From the NCBI GenBank assembly GCA_035551835.1, contig DASZMN010000095.1, positions 97,888 to 161,887 on the forward strand: a DNA stretch of 64,000 nucleotides, read 5' to 3'. The notes under the pieces were generated by a model. That model saw only the letters and a program-made list of their open reading frames with translations, ran no database searches and had not been told where the DNA came from. This stretch comes from Bog-473 sp035551835. Its GTDB lineage: Bacteria; Actinomycetota; Acidimicrobiia; Acidimicrobiales; RAAP-2. The position numbers were made by a program, and so were the translations under genes. Shown one piece after another: positions 7,673 to 15,286 of the stretch (the first letter of the stretch is position 1; each line of letters begins with the position of its first letter).

Positions 7673-9352
7673 TCACGAGCGGGTTGAAAAGGCGAGGTGC
7701 TCGTGGACGGACCGCACCGCCGCGGAGCCCTCCCCGACGGCCGCCGCCACCCGCTTGGTCGATCCGGCGCGCAGGTCACCGACGGCGAAGAGGCCCGAAT
7801 GGCTGGTTTCGAACGGCAACGGAAGCCGCCCGAGGGTCTCCCAACCCTCATCGAGTTGATCGGGGGCCAGGGAGAGGTCCGTCAGCACGAACCGTCGTTC
7901 GTCAAGCGCGGCGCAGCCGGACAGCCAGCCCGAAGAGGGGTCAGCCCCGATGAACGAGAACAGCCCGGCGCACTCGACGACCGTCTCACCCTCGGGTGCG
8001 GCCAGGCGCAGCGACTGGAGCGTCTCGTCTCCCTCGAGTGCCGTGACGATCGTGCACGTGCGAAGAGTGATGAGGGGATCGACCTCGATTCGTTCGACGA
8101 GATAGCGCGACATGCTCTTGGTGAGGTCCGATCCCCTGATGACGAGGTTCACCGCAGACCCACCTTGGCTCAGGAAGATCGCCGCCTGCCCCGCGGAGTT
8201 GCCGCCACCGACGACTGTGACCGGTGCACCGGCGCACATCCGTGACTCCATCTCCGTGGCGGCGTAGTACACACCGTTGCCCTCGAAGTCACCCAGACGT
8301 GCCGCCTCCAGCCGGCGATAGGCGGCACCCGTCGCCGCGATCACGGCCCGGCCGGCGATTTCGCTTCCGTCGCTGAGCCGCACGACCAGGTGCCCCGCCT
8401 TGTTGTGCAGCGACTCCGCCGTGCACGGCACGGTGAGCGTGGCACCGAATTTCTCGGCCTGGATCACCGCTCGCGAGGTGAGGTCCGCGCCGGAGATGCC
8501 CATGGGGAACCCGAGATAATTCTCGATCCGTGAGCTCGTCCCCGCCTGCCCGCCCGGCGCGGTCATCTCCACGCCGAGGGTGCGCAGGCCCTCGGAGGCC
8601 CCGTACACCGCCGCGGCGAGACCGGCGGGCCCGCCCCCCACGACCAACAGGTCGAAGCAGCGCTCGGGCAGGCTCTCGACGGTCAGCCCGAGATAGCTGG
8701 CCAACTCTCCGGGGCTCGGTCGCCGCAAGACGGACCCGGTGGCGATGACCACGGGCAACTCGCTCGGTGCGATCCCGAACCCCCGCAGGAGGTCCTCCAC
8801 CTGCGGGTCACGATCGGGGTCCAGCCACTCGTGGGGCACCCGGGTCCGGGTCAAGAACTCGTGCACCCGAAGCGACTCGGGCGAGTACTGCGACCCGATG
8901 ACCCGGGTGGTCGGCGCCGCCCCCGACATCAGCAGCGCACGGCGGGCGACAAAGGCGGCCAGAATGGTGTCACCCAGTTGCGGTCTCCTCGCCATCAGAC
9001 TGCGCAACCGGTCCCGGGGAACCACGACGACCTCTCCCGCCTCGACCACCCGGGCCGACACGAAGACCCGCATGCCGGTCAGCATGTTGAGCTCGCCGAG
9101 AAAGCGCCCGGGCCCGTGCTGGGCGATGACGCGTTCGGTGCCGTCGACCGAGACGACGATGTCGACCTCGGCGCTGATGAGCAGGAAGAAGTCGTACGTG
9201 ACGTCCCCCTCCCGGTACAGGTACTCCCCCGGGCGCACCTGGCGCCGCTCGCCCAATTCGGCGACGAGCGCGATGTCGGAGCCGTCCAGGGTCGCCGTTG
9301 CCTCCGGGTCGTTTGCTGCCGCTGCTCGTGCTGCTTCTGCGTTGTCTGCCAT
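7673..9352 (-). CDS. CNB domain fused to thioredoxin-reductase-like flavoprotein
   Basis: 559 residues in three parts: a cyclic nucleotide-binding domain (about 25-145, with GRFLGELNMLTGM), a thioredoxin-like linker segment (about 150-225), and a thioredoxin reductase-type pyridine nucleotide-disulfide oxidoreductase domain (GGGPAGLAAAVYGASEG, then GGGNSAGQAAIFLSQGG for NADPH). The redox-active CxxC of true thioredoxin reductase is absent: the segment reads GVYYAATEMESR. It is therefore probably a ferredoxin-NADP-type or sensor-controlled flavin reductase rather than a TrxB. GGGAGG lies upstream of the ATG. The gene is followed by the convergent hairpin at 7638-7656. Confidence 0.88.
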   Translation of the reverse strand: MADNAEAARAAAANDPEATATLDGSDIALVAELGERRQVRPGEYLYREGDVTYDFFLLISAEVDIVVSVDGTERVIAQHGPGRFLGELNMLTGMRVFVSARVVEAGEVVVVPRDRLRSLMARRPQLGDTILAAFVARRALLMSGAAPTTRVIGSQYSPESLRVHEFLTRTRVPHEWLDPDRDPQVEDLLRGFGIAPSELPVVIATGSVLRRPSPGELASYLGLTVESLPERCFDLLVVGGGPAGLAAAVYGASEGLRTLGVEMTAPGGQAGTSSRIENYLGFPMGISGADLTSRAVIQAEKFGATLTVPCTAESLHNKAGHLVVRLSDGSEIAGRAVIAATGAAYRRLEAARLGDFEGNGVYYAATEMESRMCAGAPVTVVGGGNSAGQAAIFLSQGGSAVNLVIRGSDLTKSMSRYLVERIEVDPLITLRTCTIVTALEGDETLQSLRLAAPEGETVVECAGLFSFIGADPSSGWLSGCAALDERRFVLTDLSLAPDQLDEGWETLGRLPLPFETSHSGLFAVGDLRAGSTKRVAAAVGEGSAAVRSVHEHLAFSTRS

Positions 9353-9382
9353 GGTGCGAACCCTCCCTGCCGAAGACCCCGC

Positions 9383-10015
9383 TCAGGATACGGGCGGGGT
9401 TCGCCGCGGCGATCGGGGCGCTCGCTGCTGGCCGGCTGGTTGACCGGAAGGATGATCCGCACTGAGCGCGGGCCAGGCGAGGCCGAAGAGACGGTCGGCG
9501 GCGGCTTGGCTCGTCTTTCCGTGCCCGATGAGCAGCCGGAGCCATAGGGGCGAGTAAAGAAGGTCCAGCGCATCGTCCACGTCGAGGTCGGCTCGGAGCT
9601 CGCCGTTCTCGACGCCCCTGGCAATGGTGGCCTCCCCCCGCGCGCGGCGGTGGGCGAAGAACCGGTCACGAAAGTCTCGTGCGACCCCCGGGTCGCCCTG
9701 CGCATCCGCGACCAGTTCCCGGATCAGGTCGCCGTTGCGAGAGGAGAACATACGGGCCACCCGTCGCATCTGGAGACGGATGGCCTCGTAGGTGGAGTCG
9801 GGAAGATCGTCGGGCTCGGGGTCGGTCAGTTCGATCAGGGCGTCCATGATGACGGCCGACTTCGAGGGCCACCAGCGGTAGATGGTCTGCTTGCCGACCC
9901 GGGCGGCCCCGGCGATCTCGTCAACCGTCACCGCGTGCGGCCCCAGCTGGGACACGAGTTTGCGGGCGCTGCCGAGGACCCGCCGCCGGGCCGCCTCGTC
10001 CCTGGTGCGAGCCAT
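9383..10015 (-). CDS. TetR/AcrR family transcriptional regulator
   Basis: 210 residues. The N-terminal helix-turn-helix (VTVDEIAGAARVGKQTIYRWW, residues about 29-49, split here) is typical of TetR, followed by a ligand-binding domain of the TetR_C type. It is divergent from an SDR, and two GAGAC-N5-GTCTC palindromes lie in the 107-base gap, so it most likely represses both itself and the SDR. The ligand is unknown. The C-terminal tail is basic and proline-rich and probably disordered. Confidence 0.9.
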   Translation of the reverse strand: MARTRDEAARRRVLGSARKLVSQLGPHAVTVDEIAGAARVGKQTIYRWWPSKSAVIMDALIELTDPEPDDLPDSTYEAIRLQMRRVARMFSSRNGDLIRELVADAQGDPGVARDFRDRFFAHRRARGEATIARGVENGELRADLDVDDALDLLYSPLWLRLLIGHGKTSQAAADRLFGLAWPALSADHPSGQPAGQQRAPRSPRRTPPVS

Positions 10016-10047
10016 GTGCGCAGTGTAGCGACGCCGATCAGGAATAC

Positions 10048-10090
10048 GAGACCCCTAGTCTCTGTTGCCAAAAGCGAGACTCTTCGTCTC
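10048..10090. promoter_or_regulatory. Two TetR operators, GAGAC-N5-GTCTC
   Basis: Two perfect 15-base palindromes, GAGACCCCTAGTCTC (10048-10062) and GAGACTCTTCGTCTC (10076-10090), have centres 28 bases apart in the gap between TetR (start 10015) and the SDR (start 10123). The paired perfect arms with unrelated spacers are strong evidence for a TetR-type dimer binding site. Confidence 0.75.
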
Positions 10091-10122
10091 TTTATTGGAA
10101 CGGACCGAGGAAAGGACCGACG

Positions 10123-10869
10123 ATGGCAGACCTCAGCGGGAAGAAAGCGCTCGTCACCGGAGCCACGAGCGGCATCGGGAAGGCCACGGCCAAGGCCCTG
10201 GCCGCGGCGGGGGCCACGGTCGCGGTCAGCGGCCGCGACAAGGACAAGGGCCTGGCCGTGGTGGACGACATCGTGGCCGCCGGAGGCTCGGCCGTCTTCG
10301 TGCCGGCCGACCTCGTCGACGCGGAAGCCGCTATCGACCTCGCCGCACAGGCCACCGAGGCTCTCGACGGCCGCGTCGACATTCTGGTCAACAGCGCCGG
10401 GATGTTCCCGTTCGGCCCCACCGAATCCCACGACGAGGTGACGTTCGACGCCGTCTATGCGCTGAACGTGAAGGCACCCTGGTTTCTCGTGGCCGCCCTC
10501 GCACCGGCCATGGCGGAACGTGGGAAGGGCACGGTGGTCAACGTCTCCACCATGGTGGCCCAGTTCGGCGTGGAGGGCATGGCCCTCTACGGCTCGAGCA
10601 AGGCTGCGCTGGAACTTCTGACCAAGGCCTGGGCAGCTGAGTTCGGCGGCCGGGGTGTGCGGGTGAACGCCGTCAGCCCCGGACCGACGAGGACGGAAGG
10701 AACCGCCGGCATGGGCGAGGCCCTCGACCAGTTGGCCTCGCTCGCGCCGGCCGGACGCCCGGCCACCCCCGAGGAGATCGCCTCGGCCATCGTCTTCCTG
10801 GCGAGTGACGAGTCGAGTTTCGTCCACGGTGCGGTGCTGGCCGTCGACGGCGGCCGATCGGCCACCTGA
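10123..10869 (+). CDS. Short-chain dehydrogenase/reductase (FabG-like SDR)
   Basis: 248 residues, a classical SDR acting on an unknown alcohol or 3-oxoacyl substrate. The NAD(P) motif TGATSGIG is at residues 13-20, NSAG near 91, a catalytic Ser is in VNVSTM, and YGSSK is near 153-157. The C-terminal VDGG motif is present. GAGGAAAGG precedes the ATG. The promoter carries two palindromes expected to bind the divergent TetR protein. No downstream partner is close enough to be an obvious operon member. Confidence 0.88.
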   Translation: MADLSGKKALVTGATSGIGKATAKALAAAGATVAVSGRDKDKGLAVVDDIVAAGGSAVFVPADLVDAEAAIDLAAQATEALDGRVDILVNSAGMFPFGPTESHDEVTFDAVYALNVKAPWFLVAALAPAMAERGKGTVVNVSTMVAQFGVEGMALYGSSKAALELLTKAWAAEFGGRGVRVNAVSPGPTRTEGTAGMGEALDQLASLAPAGRPATPEEIASAIVFLASDESSFVHGAVLAVDGGRSAT

Positions 10870-11000
10870 CCATCCGGCCGTTCGCAACGAGTGGAGGCGT
10901 TTGGCCCACGCCGGTTTTGACCATAGGGAAAGGAGAGGGTCACCCGTTTTCGGCACGTCGACGCGGCTGGAAGGGGCGCGACATCGATCGGGGGCGTCGA

Positions 11001-11888
11001 GTGAACGACGAGCAGTTCGAGAAGGTGGCGCACGCGTCGGGCTTCATTGCGGCCTTGGACCAGAGCGGCGGTAGCACCCCCAAGGCCCTCAAGGCCTATG
11101 GCATAGACGAGGAGCAGTATTCGGACGACGACGAGATGTTCGCTCTGATGCACGCCATGCGCAGCCGGATCATCGAAAGTCCCAGCTTCGACGGCACACA
11201 CATCATCGGAGCCATCCTGTTCGAAGACACCATGGACCGCGAGATCGGTGGCCATGACTCGGTGGCGTATCTGTGGGACGTCAAAGGCGTCGTCCCATTC
11301 CTGAAAGTGGACAAGGGACTGGCCCCCGAAAAGGACGGCGTCCAGATCATGAACCCCGTTCCGGGCCTCGCCCCGCTGCTCTCACGTGCCAACGACAACG
11401 GGGTCTTCGGGACCAAGATGCGCTCGTTCATCCGCGGGGACAGCGAGGCCGGCATCAGGGCTGTCGTGGACCAGCAGTTCGAGGTCGCGCGACAGATCGT
11501 GGCGGCCGGCCTGCTCCCCATCGTCGAGCCCGAAATCGACATCCACAGCCCGCAGAAGGGCGCGGCCGAGCGCGTGCTGAAGGCGAACATCTTGGAGCAA
11601 CTGGGCCAACTCGACCCGGAGCAACACGTCATCGTGAAGCTGTCGCTGCCCGAGGTCGGAGATTTCTACGCCGAGCTGGTCGGCCATCCCAACGTCGTGC
11701 GGGTGGTCGCGCTGTCCGGCGGCTACGACCGCCAGCAGGCGGATGACCGTCTCGCCGCCAACCACGGACTGATTGCCAGCTTCTCCCGCGCGCTCACCGA
11801 GGGGCTGTCGGTGGACCAGAGCGACGACGAATTCGACACCACGCTGAAGGCTTCGATCGCGAGCATCGTCAAGGCCTCCCTCACGTAG
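11001..11888 (+). CDS. fda: Fructose-bisphosphate aldolase class I
   Basis: 295 residues, close in length and sequence style to the class I aldolases of Staphylococcus and actinobacteria, which split fructose 1,6-bisphosphate into DHAP and glyceraldehyde 3-phosphate through a lysine Schiff base. Conserved blocks are FIAALDQSGGSTPKAL near the start, VPFLKVDKGL, IVEPEIDI, and VIVKLSLPE with the likely Schiff-base Lys. GTG at 11001 gives the canonical MNDEQFEKV start. No neighbouring glycolytic genes are seen, so it appears to be a single-gene unit. Confidence 0.93.
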   Translation: MNDEQFEKVAHASGFIAALDQSGGSTPKALKAYGIDEEQYSDDDEMFALMHAMRSRIIESPSFDGTHIIGAILFEDTMDREIGGHDSVAYLWDVKGVVPFLKVDKGLAPEKDGVQIMNPVPGLAPLLSRANDNGVFGTKMRSFIRGDSEAGIRAVVDQQFEVARQIVAAGLLPIVEPEIDIHSPQKGAAERVLKANILEQLGQLDPEQHVIVKLSLPEVGDFYAELVGHPNVVRVVALSGGYDRQQADDRLAANHGLIASFSRALTEGLSVDQSDDEFDTTLKASIASIVKASLT

Positions 11889-11897
11889 CCCGGTGCC

Positions 11898-11919
11898 CGG
11901 TCGGTCATTGCGGCGACCG
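11898..11919. terminator. Possible terminator stem-loop
   Basis: CGGTCG and CGACCG arms (6 bp) flank a 10-base loop between the convergent aldolase and the small acidic gene. There is no U-tract, so this is only a candidate. Confidence 0.3.
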
Positions 11920-11966
11920 AAGGTACGAGCTACGACTGCCGAGCCGTCCCGGAGGCGCGGAACCGA

Positions 11967-12131
11967 CTAGTCGTCGGAATTCGACGTCGGACCAGCCCAC
12001 GATGAGGGAGGGTCTGAGGCCGGGAAGGACTCATCCTCTTCCTCGTCGACCTCGGCGCCCTTTCGTGGGGGGTGCACGTCGGGCTCCTCCTCGGAAATGT
12101 CACCGTCCTCCGGGGTGTCGTCACTGCTCAT
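11967..12131 (-). CDS. Small acidic protein, DESFPASDPPS motif
   Basis: 54 residues, strongly acidic and probably disordered. It contains DESFPASDPPSSWAG, a motif seen in many short uncharacterised actinobacterial and proteobacterial proteins. ATG at 12131 is chosen over the upstream in-frame ATGs because a GGAG lies 6 bases before it. No function is known. Confidence 0.65.
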   Translation of the reverse strand: MSSDDTPEDGDISEEEPDVHPPRKGAEVDEEEDESFPASDPPSSWAGPTSNSDD

Positions 12132-12270
12132 CGTCAACTCCATCCACGATTCGAGCATACGAGACTGATGCGCCGCCCCACCTCGTCACGACCCCGATCT
12201 GCCCGCGCACCTGCGTGGTTGGCTCGGCTCAGCGGAGACTGCGGACAGGCGCCGGGCTGGATGCCGGCTC

Positions 12271-12570
12271 ACCGTGGACACAACCGCCTCGACGGTGTTC
12301 CAACAGATCACGAGGGTCAAGACCCGTCATCTACTACCACCCACCCTGCTCCATAGCGCGGGCCTGGGAAATTCGGCCTCGCTGCTCGCGAACGTCGGGA
12401 ACGGCGCGGTCAACGTCGCCCTGACCATGGCCGCCATCGGGCTCATCGACCGGGTCGGGCGGCGCGTGCTCCTGATCGGGGCACGGCTGGAATGGCCATT
12501 GCAATGTTCGCCGTGGCGCTGACGTTCGCCCTCGGTGGAAGCCCGCTCGGGCGAACGGCGTCCGTCGTCG
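12271..12570 (+). pseudogene. Remnant of MFS sugar transporter
   Basis: A stretch of about 95 codons reads VFQQIT..., SAGLGNSASLLANVGNGA and LIDRVGRRVLLIG, the TM7-TM8 region of the sugar porter subfamily. At about 12330-12355 a one-base insertion and a one-base loss put VIYYHP in the neighbouring frame. At about 12482 a further frameshift moves MAIAMFAVALTFALGG to another frame. The other helices are absent on both sides. This is a dead gene fragment. The 140 bases before it, up to the small acidic gene, show no gene. Confidence 0.75.
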
Positions 12571-12576
12571 CCGTGA

Positions 12577-12750
12577 GGAGTCGTCGCGGTCGTGCTGAGC
12601 GCCCTCGTGCTGTTCGGGGTGGGTGTCTACTCTGCGGTGACCAGGGTTGGCTCGTGGTGGAGGAACGGGTTGAAGATGATCGCGATCGGCTTGGGCGCGG
12701 CCGCAATCGGATTCGTCATGGGGCGCCTTCTGAGCGCCGGAGGTGCGTGA
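12577..12750 (+). pseudogene. C-terminal remnant of VIT1/CCC1-type transporter
   Basis: After an in-frame stop at 12574-12576, about 57 codons encode ALVLFGVGVYSAVTRVGSWW followed by a hydrophobic helix and a stop at 12748-12750. The pattern resembles the last two helices of VIT1/CCC1 iron/manganese transporters. Nothing of the N-terminal part remains; the MFS fragment abuts it directly. The stop overlaps the ATG of the DUF1275 gene (TGATG), suggesting an earlier operon. Confidence 0.55.
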
Positions 12751-13496
12751 TGCCAGACCGCAATCCCATTTCCATCCGTCTGCAGGCCGTCCTGCTTTGC
12801 CTGACGACCGCCACCGGGATCATCGACGCCGTGTGCTACCTGGGCATGGGCCACGTCCTGGTGGCGAACATGACCGGGAACATCGTGTTCCTCGGTTTGG
12901 CGCTCGCCGGTGCGAAGGGATTCACCATCTCGTCCTTTCTCGTGGCCTTGGGCTCCTTCCTGATCGGCGCCACCGTCGGTGGACGTCTCGGCAAGGTTCT
13001 GGACGGACACCGGCGCCGCTGGCTCACGACCGCCTCGCTGGTCCAGGCGGGACTGGCCGCCGCGGCCGCGCTCGCCGTCGTCGCGGGCGTGCTTGGCCCA
13101 ACGGGTACCGCACGCCTCTGGGTGATCGCGCTCCTCGGTGGAGGTACCGGCGTGCAGAACGCGACAATTCGCCGGCTCGCCATCCCGGACATGACGACAT
13201 CGGTCCTGACCATGACCATCACGGGACTCGGCGCCGACTCCGCCCTGGGGGGCGGGGACCATCCGCGCCGAGGCCGCCGGCTCGAATCGATCGCCGCCAT
13301 GCTCATTGGCGCACTCGTCGGTGGCGCGCTCATGGTGCATGTGGGGTTCACTCCGACGTTGGGCGTGCTTGCCGGCGTGTTGGCGCTCGTCACGATCGGG
13401 TTCGCCATCGTGCCGGAATTGGACCCTCCGACCGAACCTGCGCCGAGCAGGCCCGTACGCGGTGCGCCCCTGCCGCCGGTTCAGCCCGCGACCTGA
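12750..13496 (+). CDS. YoaK family (DUF1275) membrane protein
   Basis: 248 residues with six predicted membrane segments. The family signature GIIDAVCYLGMGHVLVANMT, followed by GN, is near residues 19-40, and TGLGADSALGGG marks the second conserved block. The tail is proline-rich. DUF1275 proteins are integral inner-membrane proteins of unknown function. The ATG overlaps the stop of the VIT-like remnant, so translation may once have been coupled; no independent Shine-Dalgarno sequence is obvious apart from GCCGGAGG about 7 bases upstream. Confidence 0.85.
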   Translation: MPDRNPISIRLQAVLLCLTTATGIIDAVCYLGMGHVLVANMTGNIVFLGLALAGAKGFTISSFLVALGSFLIGATVGGRLGKVLDGHRRRWLTTASLVQAGLAAAAALAVVAGVLGPTGTARLWVIALLGGGTGVQNATIRRLAIPDMTTSVLTMTITGLGADSALGGGDHPRRGRRLESIAAMLIGALVGGALMVHVGFTPTLGVLAGVLALVTIGFAIVPELDPPTEPAPSRPVRGAPLPPVQPAT

Positions 13497-13580
13497 TGAG
13501 GACCCCCGGATGCAACCAGCGGGTGAGCCCGCCGCCGTCCCCTCTTTGTGACGCGGCCAGGACTCACTACGCTCCGTCCT

Positions 13581-15239
13581 GTGGCTGAGGGAGCACGGCG
13601 CGCGGCTGAACTCCTCGTCCAGTGCCTCGAGCACGAGGGCGTCACATGCGTCTTCGGCATCCCCGGAGAAGAGAACATCTACCTCACGGATGCGTTGTCC
13701 CTGTCCTCTATTCGTTACGTGTTGGTGCGCCACGAGCAAGCGGCGTCGTTCATGGCCGAGATCCACGGCCGGCTCACCGGCAAGGCCGGAGTCTGCTCGG
13801 CCACCCTGGGGCCAGGCGCCATCAATCTCCTCTTGGGAACCGCCGACGCCTATACCAACAGCACGCCACTCCTCGCCGTCTCGGCCCAGGTTGGACTGAA
13901 CCGGATCTACAAAGAATCGCATCAGAGCGTCGACCTGGTCTCCATGTTCGCGCCGGTGACGAAATGGTCCGACCTGATCCTGACGTCCGGTTCCATTCCC
14001 GAGATGATCCGCAAAGCCTTCAAGCTCGCACAGACCGAACGGCCCGGATCGGTGTATCTCGGCGTGCCCGAAGACGTCGAGTCGGCCTACGTCTCGGATG
14101 AGTTGGTGCCCCTGGACGTCAACACTCCCCGCACAGACGAGCCCTCACCAACGCAGATTGCCCGGGCGGCCGCGGTGCTCAACGCGAGCCAGCGACCCAT
14201 CATCCTGGCGGGACACGGCGCCGCCCGTTCCGGAGCAGCCGAGGCGCTGGTGAATTTCTCGGAGCTCCTGAGCCTCCCGGTGGCGACCACGTTTCACGGC
14301 AAGGGTGTGTTCCCCGACGATCACCCACACTCCCTCGGAGCCGTCGGCTTCATGAGTCACGACTACGTCAACTTCGGGTTTGACGATGCCGACGTCATCG
14401 TCAGTGTCGGGTACGAGCTCCAGGAGTTCGACCCCGTCCGCATCAACCCCGGTGGGGACAAGCAGATCATCCACGTGAGCCGCGTCCCGGCCGAGGTGGA
14501 CGCCCGCTACGACGTCGAGGTGGGCATCCAGGCCGACATCTCGAGCACGTTGGCCGCGCTGGGCGAGGCGACCAGCCGTCGCTTTGCGCAGGGTACGAGA
14601 GGGGAGAAGATCCAGAGGCTCCTCGCCGACGAATTGGCCCAGGGGGCGGCCGACGACAGCTTTCCACTCAAGCCCCAGAGGGTCGTGGCGGACACGCGTG
14701 CGGCGCTCGGCCGTTCCGACATCGTGCTGGCCGACACCGGTGCGGTGAAGATGTGGATGGCCCGCCTTTACCCCACCTTCGAGCCGAATACGTGCCTGAT
14801 CTCCAATGGGCTCTCGACGATGGCCTTCGCCCTGCCCGGTGCCATCGGAGCGAAGTTGGCCGCGCCTGATTGCAAGGTGCTGGCGGCGGTCGGCGACGGG
14901 GCGTTTCTCATGAACTCCCAAGAGTTGGAGACCGCTCTGCGGGAGCGCGTCCCCTTGGTCGTCTTGATCTGGGAAGACGACGCCTACGGACTGATTGGCT
15001 GGAAGATGGACCTCGAACTCGGTCATCACGTCCAGGTGGGATTCACCAATCCCGACTTTGTGGCCTACGCCGAGAGCTTCGGTGCGCGGGGCTATCGGGT
15101 GAATGCCGCGGACGAGCTTCTCCCCATGCTCAGAGAGGCCCTGGCCGCCGACACGGTGTCGGTCATCACCTGCCCGGTGGACTACACGGAGAACCTGCGC
15201 CTGACCGACGCCCTGGGCGAGCTGTCGGGACCGTTCTGA
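13581..15239 (+). CDS. Acetolactate synthase, AlsS-like ThDP enzyme
   Basis: About 552 residues with all three domains of a thiamine-diphosphate enzyme: PYR domain with the catalytic Glu in VLVRHEQAASFMAE, central domain (GHGAARSGA), and PP domain with the ThDP/Mg motif GDGAFLMN...WEDDAYG. The C-terminal CPVDYTENLRL resembles catabolic AlsS, which condenses two pyruvates to acetolactate. No small regulatory subunit (ilvN) or decarboxylase follows, consistent with the catabolic type, but other 2-oxoacid lyases remain possible. GTG 13581 puts the start about eight residues before the conserved AAELLV; GTG at 13548 is an alternative. Confidence 0.8.
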   Translation: MAEGARRAAELLVQCLEHEGVTCVFGIPGEENIYLTDALSLSSIRYVLVRHEQAASFMAEIHGRLTGKAGVCSATLGPGAINLLLGTADAYTNSTPLLAVSAQVGLNRIYKESHQSVDLVSMFAPVTKWSDLILTSGSIPEMIRKAFKLAQTERPGSVYLGVPEDVESAYVSDELVPLDVNTPRTDEPSPTQIARAAAVLNASQRPIILAGHGAARSGAAEALVNFSELLSLPVATTFHGKGVFPDDHPHSLGAVGFMSHDYVNFGFDDADVIVSVGYELQEFDPVRINPGGDKQIIHVSRVPAEVDARYDVEVGIQADISSTLAALGEATSRRFAQGTRGEKIQRLLADELAQGAADDSFPLKPQRVVADTRAALGRSDIVLADTGAVKMWMARLYPTFEPNTCLISNGLSTMAFALPGAIGAKLAAPDCKVLAAVGDGAFLMNSQELETALRERVPLVVLIWEDDAYGLIGWKMDLELGHHVQVGFTNPDFVAYAESFGARGYRVNAADELLPMLREALAADTVSVITCPVDYTENLRLTDALGELSGPF

Positions 15240-15286
15240 TGACCGGGACCCGATTCGGGCGAACATCCCTCCGATAGCTTTGCCGA

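Noticed and set aside
12002..12424. Open frame of 140 codons containing VIYYHP
   Set aside because: Only the VIYYHP piece is transporter-like, displaced by a frameshift from the MFS remnant; the rest is non-coding in style.
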